Origin: CAYSDH01 sp964429805
GTDB taxonomy: Bacteria > Bacteroidota > Bacteroidia > Flavobacteriales_D > JABDKJ01
Direction: 5' to 3'
Length of the DNA: 64,000 nucleotides
Assembly (NCBI GenBank): GCA_964429805.1
Contig: CAYSDH010000003.1
Coordinates: 44,479 to 108,478 of the forward strand
The notes beneath the pieces are model-generated. The model saw nothing but the letters and a program-made list of their open reading frames with translations, ran no database searches and was not told the DNA's origin. Shown piece by piece: positions 58,118-64,000 of this stretch. The position numbers were made by a program, and so were the translations under genes. Each line of letters starts with the position of its first letter. Position 1 is the stretch's first letter.

Positions 58118-58387
58118 TTACCAGCTTGCCTTAGTGACTCCAGGAATTTTTCCTTCCAAAGCCATCTTTCTGAACAAGACTCTTGAGATTCCGAACTGAC
58201 GCATGTACCCTCTTGGACGTCCTGTCAATTGGCATCTGTTATGCATTCTTACCGGAGAAGAATCCTTCGGCAATTTTTGAAGTGCTTCCCAGTCTCCAGC
58301 CTCTTTAAGGGCCTTTCTCTTTTCGGCATACTGAGCGACCATTCGTGCTCTCTTGCGCTCACGCGCTTTCATTGATTCTTTTGCCAT
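58118..58387 (-). CDS. rpsN: Ribosomal protein S14, long zinc-free form
   Basis: An 89-residue S14 of the C- type: it ends with [19 protein letters not shown] and VTKASW, has a single cysteine, and has the long helical N-terminus that the 61-residue zinc form lacks. It lies between rplE and rpsH. Confidence 0.97.
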   Translation of the reverse strand: MAKESMKARERKRARMVAQYAEKRKALKEAGDWEALQKLPKDSSPVRMHNRCQLTGRPRGYMRQFGISRVLFRKMALEGKIPGVTKASW

Positions 58388-58391
58388 CTCT

Positions 58392-58940
58392 TTACTTCTT
58401 TACAAATGGGAACTTAAACTGATCTAGTAGTGCCTTGGCTTCCTCATCGGTGCGCGCGGTAGTCACTATAGTGATGTCCATTCCGTTAATGTCTTTTACT
58501 TGGTCGATATCGATTTCAGGGAATACAATCTGCTCTTGGATACCAAGAGTGAAGTTTCCTCTTCCGTCAAAACCTGATGACTTCACTCCTCTAAAGTCTC
58601 TAGTACGAGGAAGTGCAACAGAAATCAATCTGTCAAAGAAGTCATACATGTTGTCTCCTCTGAGGGTAACCTTCGCACCGATTGGCATTCCTTTTCTCAA
58701 CTTGAAATTGGAAATATCCTTTTTAGAGTAGCACGGCACAGCTTTTTGACCTGTGATCATACTCATCTCTTCTACGGCTGTTTCTACCATCTTCTTGTCA
58801 GAAACTGCTTTACCTAATCCCTGGTTTACAGCAATTTTAGTGATGCGTGGTGCCTGCATTACGGACTTGTAACCAAACTCTTTCATGAGTGCTGGCACGA
58901 TTTCTTCCGTGTAGGTTTTTTTGAGTCTTGGTGTATACAT
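58392..58940 (-). CDS. rplE: Ribosomal protein L5
   Basis: A 182-residue 5S rRNA-binding protein of the central protuberance. It shows [35 protein letters not shown] and [16 protein letters not shown]. Its start overlaps the rplX stop by one base, and rpsN follows after 4 bases. Confidence 0.97.
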   Translation of the reverse strand: MYTPRLKKTYTEEIVPALMKEFGYKSVMQAPRITKIAVNQGLGKAVSDKKMVETAVEEMSMITGQKAVPCYSKKDISNFKLRKGMPIGAKVTLRGDNMYDFFDRLISVALPRTRDFRGVKSSGFDGRGNFTLGIQEQIVFPEIDIDQVKDINGMDITIVTTARTDEEAKALLDQFKFPFVKK

Positions 58941-59257
58941 TACTTAACGACTTCTCCTGTTTTCTTAAAATATCGAACGAGTTTTCCTTTGTCATCAGCC
59001 TTACGACCAACACGCGAAGGACCTTTTGCAGAAATCAACATCACATTAGAAATATGAATGCCAGCTTCTTGCTCTACAATTCCACCTTCCGGATTTTCGG
59101 AATTAGGTTTTGTGTGCTTACTCACAACATTGACCTTCTCAACAGTCACTCTGTTCTTCTTGCGATCAACAGCGAGGACTTTTCCTTCACTACCTCGGTT
59201 CTCTCCTGAGATTACCTTGACCAGGTCTCCCTGCTTGATGTTTATTTTCTTACTCAT
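58940..59257 (-). CDS. rplX: Ribosomal protein L24
   Basis: A 105-residue assembly-initiating protein with the KOW motif ([20 protein letters not shown]) and [20 protein letters not shown]. It lies 14 bases after rplN and overlaps rplE by one base. Confidence 0.97.
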   Translation of the reverse strand: MSKKINIKQGDLVKVISGENRGSEGKVLAVDRKKNRVTVEKVNVVSKHTKPNSENPEGGIVEQEAGIHISNVMLISAKGPSRVGRKADDKGKLVRYFKKTGEVVK

Positions 59258-59271
59258 CTCTCAGTTTCTTT

Positions 59272-59640
59272 TTAAAGCACTTCTGGTGCCAATGAAACGA
59301 TCTTCATAAAATCTTTCTCTCTTAGCTCACGCGCTACAGGTCCGAAGATTCGGGTACCTCTCATCTCGCCACTTTCTCCTAAGAGAACCACCGCGTTGTC
59401 ATCAAAGCGGATATACGATCCGTCTTGTCTTCTGATTTCTTTTTTAGTCCTAACGACTACCGCCCTAGATACGGACCCCTTCTTTACGTTACCAGAGGGC
59501 ATGGCTTCTTTGACCGATACTACGATCTTGTCACCAATGGAGGCATATCTCCTCTTGGTTCCACCGAGCACACGGATGCATAGCACTTCTTTTGCTCCGC
59601 TGTTATCCGCTACTCTAAGTCTTGATTCCTGCTGTATCAT
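59272..59640 (-). CDS. rplN: Ribosomal protein L14
   Basis: A 122-residue subunit-interface protein: [20 protein letters not shown], then [20 protein letters not shown] and [19 protein letters not shown]. It lies between rpsQ and rplX. Confidence 0.98.
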   Translation of the reverse strand: MIQQESRLRVADNSGAKEVLCIRVLGGTKRRYASIGDKIVVSVKEAMPSGNVKKGSVSRAVVVRTKKEIRRQDGSYIRFDDNAVVLLGESGEMRGTRIFGPVARELREKDFMKIVSLAPEVL

Positions 59641-59675
59641 TGTTCTGTTCCTTAGTGGTCCTTAAACGAAAAGTC

Positions 59676-59933
59676 TTACTTCGCTTTTTCGATTATTTCA
59701 ACCAATCTCCAATTCTTGTTTTTACTCAATGGTCGGGTTTCCATGATACGCACGGTGTCACCTATACCACATTCGTCTTTCTCGTCATGAGCCATAAATG
59801 TTGACGTCTTCTTGACGAACTTTCCATACTTGGCGTGCTTCACTTTACGCTCAACAGCTACCACTATGGACTTACTCATCTTGTGGCTTCTTACGATTCC
59901 GACTCTTTCTTTTCTGAGATTTCTTGTCTCCAT
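59676..59933 (-). CDS. rpsQ: Ribosomal protein S17
   Basis: An 85-residue OB-fold 16S rRNA-binding protein ([38 protein letters not shown]). It follows rpmC by 5 bases. Confidence 0.97.
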   Translation of the reverse strand: METRNLRKERVGIVRSHKMSKSIVVAVERKVKHAKYGKFVKKTSTFMAHDEKDECGIGDTVRIMETRPLSKNKNWRLVEIIEKAK

Positions 59934-59938
59934 AATAC

Positions 59939-60142
59939 TTATGCTTTCGATGATTCGATTTCTCTTTTTCTCAACTCTGTCATGATACGCGCGATATCCT
60001 TTCGGGTGGCGGTCAAGCTCTTTGGGTTCTCTAGTGGAGAAACCGTGTGGTTGATTTTCATCTTTGTCAATCTTTCTCGCTCCATTTCGAGCTTCTCTTT
60101 CAATTCGTCTGTTGCCAGATCTGCTATCTCATTGTATTTCAT
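59939..60142 (-). CDS. rpmC: Ribosomal protein L29
   Basis: A 67-residue two-helix protein at the exit tunnel ([31 protein letters not shown]). It lies 8 bases after rplP in the L16-L29-S17 order. Confidence 0.96.
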   Translation of the reverse strand: MKYNEIADLATDELKEKLEMERERLTKMKINHTVSPLENPKSLTATRKDIARIMTELRKREIESSKA

Positions 60143-60150
60143 GGCTCGAC

Positions 60151-60573
60151 TTATTTACCAGTATAATCTCTTTTGACAACGAACTTGGTCTTCACAGGTA
60201 GTTTCTGAGCCGCAAGTCTCATGGCTTCTTTGGCCACTTCGATAGGCACACCATCAGCTTCAAACATCACTGTACCTGGTCTTACTGGAGCAACCCAGTG
60301 TGAAGGAGCACCCTTACCCTTACCCATTCGTACCTCTGCAGGCTTTGAAGTCATAGGCTTAGAAGGGAATATTCTGATCCATACTTTTCCTTCCCTCTTC
60401 ATATATCTGGTCACCGCGATACGCGCTGCTTCAATTTGACGGGAGGTAATGAATCCCTCATCCATGGTCTTCAATCCAAACGTTCCGAAGGCAATCGTGG
60501 CTCCTCGCTGTGCGATGCCCTTGATGCGCCCTTTTTGCGCTTTTCTGAATTTTGTTCTTTTCGGTTGTAACAT
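60151..60573 (-). CDS. rplP: Ribosomal protein L16
   Basis: A 140-residue protein near the A site and peptidyl-transferase centre. It begins [16 protein letters not shown] and contains [19 protein letters not shown] and [17 protein letters not shown], the family signatures. It lies between rpsC and rpmC. Confidence 0.98.
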   Translation of the reverse strand: MLQPKRTKFRKAQKGRIKGIAQRGATIAFGTFGLKTMDEGFITSRQIEAARIAVTRYMKREGKVWIRIFPSKPMTSKPAEVRMGKGKGAPSHWVAPVRPGTVMFEADGVPIEVAKEAMRLAAQKLPVKTKFVVKRDYTGK

Positions 60574-60597
60574 GATTCTGCTATCTATCCAATTTTT

Positions 60598-61341
60598 TTA
60601 TCCTCTTCTCGGTCCTCTTGGCCCTCTCGGTCCACGAGACTGTCTTCCACCACTTCTCTGGCGGTCTCCACCTTTTCCTTTCTTCTCAAGGCCTACAGTT
60701 GGAGAAAGATCTCTCTTTCCGTATACCTCTCCTTTCATAATCCACACTTTGATACCGATACGGCCATAAGTAGTGTGTGCTTCTGAAAGAGCATAGTCGA
60801 TATCGGCTCTGAACGTGTGAAGTGGTATACGACCATCTTTGTACTGCTCAGAACGTGCCATCTCAGCTCCATTCAATCGTCCTGAAATCAAGACTTTAAT
60901 TCCTTCTGCTCCCATTCTCATGGTTGAAGCAACAGCCATTTTGATGGCTCTACGGAAAGAGATACGACCTTCAATCTGACGCGCGATACTGTCTGCGACA
61001 AGTACTGCATCAAGCTCTGGTCTCTTTATCTCATAGATATTGATTTGAACCTCTTTCTTAGTAATCTTCTTGAGCTCTTCTTTCAGCTTGTCAACCTCTT
61101 GACCACCTTTACCGATGATTACTCCTGGGCGAGCCGTCTTAATGGTGACAGTCACTACTTTGAGGGTTCTTTCGATAATCACTTTAGAGATACTCGCTTT
61201 GCGAAGTCTTGCTCCTAAGTACGTTCGGATTTTGTCGTCTTCTACGATTTTATCTACGTAGTCTTTTCCGCCATACCAGCTTGAATCCCATCCTTTGATG
61301 TATCCTAATCTATTTCCCGTAGGGTGCGTTTTTTGTCCCAT
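60598..61341 (-). CDS. rpsC: Ribosomal protein S3
   Basis: A 247-residue mRNA-entry protein. The KH domain motif [14 protein letters not shown] lies near residues 75-90 and the C-terminal domain has [20 protein letters not shown]. The tail (about 218-247) is a Gly/Arg-rich [11 protein letters not shown] stretch, longer than in E. coli. It lies 2 bases after rplV. Confidence 0.97.
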   Translation of the reverse strand: MGQKTHPTGNRLGYIKGWDSSWYGGKDYVDKIVEDDKIRTYLGARLRKASISKVIIERTLKVVTVTIKTARPGVIIGKGGQEVDKLKEELKKITKKEVQINIYEIKRPELDAVLVADSIARQIEGRISFRRAIKMAVASTMRMGAEGIKVLISGRLNGAEMARSEQYKDGRIPLHTFRADIDYALSEAHTTYGRIGIKVWIMKGEVYGKRDLSPTVGLEKKGKGGDRQRSGGRQSRGPRGPRGPRRG

Positions 61342-61343
61342 AC

Positions 61344-61751
61344 TTATTCAGCAATTGCTTTAGTACTATCCAACACGAGTGTCACGTGATTCGATCTTTT
61401 TCTAATTCTGTGCGCCCTTCCCTGCGGAGCTGGCTGTATACGCTTAAGCATACGACCGCTGTCTACATTGATTGACTTTACTATCAGGCCGGCATCTTCG
61501 AGATTGCCACCTTCATTTTTCTGCTCCCAATTGTTGATCGCTGAAAGAAGGAGTTTTTCCAATCTTCTTGCGGCCTCTTTTTGAGAGAACTTCAAAATAT
61601 TGAGCGCATCATTCACTTTCTTTCCGCGAATAATATCAGCCACCAATCGCATCTTTCGAGGCGATGTTGGGCAGTTATTCAGCTTAGCGAAATAGCTACT
61701 CTTATTTTCTTCTTTGCGCTTTTCAGCGGCTAACATCTTACGTTTTCCCAT
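61344..61751 (-). CDS. rplV: Ribosomal protein L22
   Basis: A 135-residue protein whose beta-hairpin lines the exit tunnel. The core [20 protein letters not shown] and the hairpin [20 protein letters not shown], which macrolides approach, are conventional. It lies between rpsS and rpsC. Confidence 0.97.
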   Translation of the reverse strand: MGKRKMLAAEKRKEENKSSYFAKLNNCPTSPRKMRLVADIIRGKKVNDALNILKFSQKEAARRLEKLLLSAINNWEQKNEGGNLEDAGLIVKSINVDSGRMLKRIQPAPQGRAHRIRKRSNHVTLVLDSTKAIAE

Positions 61752-61770
61752 GACGGTCTACGTGTTTCTT

Positions 61771-62040
61771 TTATTTTTTCTTATTACCGCCATGACCTCT
61801 AAAGGTCCTTGTCGGTGAGAATTCTCCTAGCTTGTGTCCTACCATGTTTTCAGTAACAAACACGGGCACGAAAGTTCTTCCATTATGAACTGCGATGGTC
61901 ATCCCAACGAATTCTGGAGTAATCATACTCGCTCTAGACCAGGTTTTAATCACGGTCTTCTTACCTGCCGCTTTGGCATCTTCCACACGCTTGTTAAGCT
62001 TATAGTGGACGAATGGTGGTTTCTTTAATGATCTACTCAT
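61771..62040 (-). CDS. rpsS: Ribosomal protein S19
   Basis: An 89-residue head protein: [34 protein letters not shown] and [17 protein letters not shown]. It is 3 bases after rplB. Confidence 0.98.
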   Translation of the reverse strand: MSRSLKKPPFVHYKLNKRVEDAKAAGKKTVIKTWSRASMITPEFVGMTIAVHNGRTFVPVFVTENMVGHKLGEFSPTRTFRGHGGNKKK

Positions 62041-62043
62041 TTC

Positions 62044-62868
62044 TTACTTCTTTCTTCGTTCGATGATGTGCTTATTGGAAGCCTTCGTCTTACTTCTTGT
62101 CTTATATCCCTTAGCAGGTATACCGTTTCTTGAACGTGGGTGACCTCCTGAAGAACGACCTTCACCTCCACCCATTGGGTGATCGACTGGATTCATCACA
62201 ACACCTCGTACACGTGGTCTTCTTCCTAACCATCTTGATCTACCAGCTTTACCTGATCGCGTCAACATGTGCTCTGAGTTAGACACTGTCCCAATAGTAG
62301 CAGTACATGTGATAAGGATCATGCGCGTCTCACCAGATGGGAGTTTCACGATGGCATACTTACCATCACGTGCATTCAACTGACCATAGGCACCAGCACT
62401 TCGGGCGAGCTGAGCTCCTTTACCAGGCTGCAACTCAATGTTGTGAATTACTGTACCCAATGGTATCTCAGAGAGGAACATTGTGTTTCCAACATCTGGA
62501 CTTACACCTTTTCCTGATTCAATCTTGCTTCCTACCTTAAGTCCAGCAGGCGCAACGATGTATCTCTTTTCACCGTCAGCGTACTTCAACAAAGCGATGC
62601 GTGCAGAACGGTTTGGGTCGTACTCGATAGTCATTACTTCAGCAGCCATGTTGTGCTTATCGCGCTTGAAGTCGATGATTCTGTATCTTCTTTTGTGACC
62701 ACCACCTCTGTAGCGCATGGTCATCTTACCCATATTATTACGACCACCACTCTTTTTAATCGGAGCTAGAAGGCTCTTCTGTGGCTTTGATGCTGTGATG
62801 TCATCAAAAGTGCTGGCGACTTTGTGTCGCTGCCCTGGCGTTATCGGTTTTAGTTTCCTAAGTCCCAT
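62044..62868 (-). CDS. rplB: Ribosomal protein L2
   Basis: A 274-residue protein at the peptidyl-transferase centre. It has [20 protein letters not shown] near residue 45 and the conserved [19 protein letters not shown] near residue 225, which carries the functionally important His. It lies between rplW and rpsS. Confidence 0.98.
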   Translation of the reverse strand: MGLRKLKPITPGQRHKVASTFDDITASKPQKSLLAPIKKSGGRNNMGKMTMRYRGGGHKRRYRIIDFKRDKHNMAAEVMTIEYDPNRSARIALLKYADGEKRYIVAPAGLKVGSKIESGKGVSPDVGNTMFLSEIPLGTVIHNIELQPGKGAQLARSAGAYGQLNARDGKYAIVKLPSGETRMILITCTATIGTVSNSEHMLTRSGKAGRSRWLGRRPRVRGVVMNPVDHPMGGGEGRSSGGHPRSRNGIPAKGYKTRSKTKASNKHIIERRKK

Positions 62869-62875
62869 ATCTCAA

Positions 62876-63166
62876 TCAGATTCCTGAGTATAAATCAATG
62901 CTGTCACCTTCTGCAAGCGATATAATCGCTTTTTTGAAGGAGGCTTTACTTCCTTTTTCTGGTCCATGAGTGGTGAACCTTACGCTTTTCTTACCCATGT
63001 AATTCATGGTACGCACATCAGTAACGGTTACTCCATACATCTCCTCAATTGCTTTGCGGATCTGTATTTTATTCGCTCTTCTGTCTACGATGAATCCAAA
63101 CTTCCCGAGCTTATCGGTTACGTCTGTCATCTTTTCTGTCACCAGTGGTTTAATAATCACACTCAT
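62876..63166 (-). CDS. rplW: Ribosomal protein L23
   Basis: A 96-residue exit-tunnel protein that docks trigger factor and SRP (IIKPLVTEKMTDVTDK, RRANKIQIRKAIEEMYGVTV). It lies between rplD and rplB. Confidence 0.97.
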   Translation of the reverse strand: MSVIIKPLVTEKMTDVTDKLGKFGFIVDRRANKIQIRKAIEEMYGVTVTDVRTMNYMGKKSVRFTTHGPEKGSKASFKKAIISLAEGDSIDLYSGI

Positions 63167-63175
63167 GGCTAATCT

Positions 63176-63802
63176 TTATTTTAAATATTCGTGAACTGCT
63201 GTTATCGCACCTTCTGTGAAGAGGATGTTCTTACAGTTCATGATATCGTATGTGTTCAAGTCAGTGGCATTCATCACTTTGGCACCTTGAAGGTTTCTAG
63301 CTGACAAATAGGTGTTTTCGTTATCACCGCTTACCACTACTAATACTTTTGAGTCGTCCAATTTCAAGTTGCTCAGCATCTTCTTGAAATCTTGAGTCTT
63401 TGGCGCTGCAAACTTAATGTCATCAACAACTAGCAAACCTGACTCTTTGGCTTTGTAACTCAATGCTGACTTTCTAGCCAGTCTTTTCACTTTCTTGTTC
63501 AACTTGAAGTGATAGTCTCTTGGACGTGGTCCAAAGATTCGTCCACCACCTCTAAGCAATGGATCTTTGACATCACCTCTACGTGCGCCACCAGTTCCTT
63601 TCTGCTTTCTGAGTTTCTTTCTAGAACCAGCTACTTCACTACGCTCTTTGGCTTTGTGAGTTCCTTGGCGTCCATTGGCCTGAATCTGCTTCACATCAAG
63701 GTAGATGGCGTGGTCATTAGGCTCGATGCCAAATATCCCATCATCCAACTTCACTTTCTTAGAAGCCTTCTTACCGTCTTGCTTTAATAATTCCAGTTCC
63801 AT
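63176..63802 (-). CDS. rplD: Ribosomal protein L4
   Basis: A 208-residue exit-tunnel protein. The long loop KKLRKQKGTGGARRGDVKDP is the L4 signature, and the globular part follows. In E. coli L4 also represses the S10 operon; no leader is in this window. It begins one base after the rplC stop region. Confidence 0.97.
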   Translation of the reverse strand: MELELLKQDGKKASKKVKLDDGIFGIEPNDHAIYLDVKQIQANGRQGTHKAKERSEVAGSRKKLRKQKGTGGARRGDVKDPLLRGGGRIFGPRPRDYHFKLNKKVKRLARKSALSYKAKESGLLVVDDIKFAAPKTQDFKKMLSNLKLDDSKVLVVVSGDNENTYLSARNLQGAKVMNATDLNTYDIMNCKNILFTEGAITAVHEYLK

Positions 63803-63803
63803 C

Positions 63804-64000
63804 TTATTTCATTAAAAGGACATATGCACCCTTGTGACCTGGTACTGCGCCTTTCACAAAGACGAGACCTTTATCGGCAACTACTTTCAATATGCGGAGG
63901 TTTTGAGTCGTTACACGCTCATTACCCATCTGACCTGCCATTCGCATTCCTTTGAATACTCGTGCCGGATCAGAAGCGGCTCCGATAGAACCGGGTGCTC
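63804..64000 (-). CDS. rplC: Ribosomal protein L3, C-terminal part
   Basis: About 65 codons of L3, entering from the right window edge and ending with TAA at 63804-63806. The visible part ([40 protein letters not shown], then [11 protein letters not shown]) includes the conserved GxMGxxRVTxxNL region. The N-terminus lies outside the window. Confidence 0.96.
   Translation of the reverse strand, partial: APGSIGAASDPARVFKGMRMAGQMGNERVTTQNLRILKVVADKGLVFVKGAVPGHKGAYVLLMK

Overview
The window comes from the chromosome of a Bacteroidota bacterium, most like the Saprospiria/Cytophagia side of the phylum (placement inferred). The signs are: two secreted proteins with type IX secretion (T9SS) C-terminal domains; a short RpoD without region 1.1; a CarboxypepD_reg/TonB-dependent receptor; many Bacteroidota-only families (DUF4199, DUF4293, DUF5916, DUF6089, DUF6702); rho with a charged N-terminal insert; carA-eno directly after rplQ; and promoters of the TTG-N20-TAnnTTTG type. 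No rRNA, tRNA, CRISPR array, integrase or transposase was seen. Genes are dense, often overlapping by ATGA, and GTG starts are common.

Layout. 1-608: partial exported protein. 645-1178: acetyltransferase. 1273-4952 (minus): dapF, acetyltransferase, mltG and a phosphohexomutase in one coupled envelope operon. 5149-9227 (plus): HtrA protease, rpoD and gap. 9317-15954: T9SS esterase, M1 peptidase, and a coupled DUF6702-DUF5916 pair. 15955-20033: a decayed patch holding a broken beta-barrel gene, a broken YwqK/MORN-repeat gene, a 5'-truncated gene, an intact small barrel gene and a frameshifted one, downstream of a metallo-beta-lactamase-fold hydrolase. 20999-24508: a Mur ligase (Mpl-like), DUF4199 and rho. 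24740-30501: DUF4293, a TonB-dependent receptor and a large T9SS protein whose hydrolase domain looks catalytically dead. 30557-45997: housekeeping and repair genes (phosphoesterase, truA, ABC exporter, uvrA, ECF sigma, endonuclease III, YceI, ComEC, mutS, SpoU methyltransferase). 46091-47095: DUF6089 barrel. 47143-47347: an intergenic duplicated repeat. 47413-49827 (minus): carA-eno. 49916-64000 (minus): the S10-spc-alpha ribosomal superoperon from rplQ back to a partial rplC, including secY, map, infA and rpoA.

How the parts fit. The ribosomal block is conventional; its unusual points are an L17 with a long alanine-rich tail and zinc-free forms of S4, S14 and L36. The accessory interest lies in (1) the receptor plus secreted pseudo-hydrolase operon, (2) the eroded 16-20 kb patch with a head-to-head breakpoint at about 17520, (3) the small protein downstream of the ECF sigma factor, and (4) the duplicated repeat at 47.1-47.35 kb. 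All family assignments are by eye from motifs; no database search was run.
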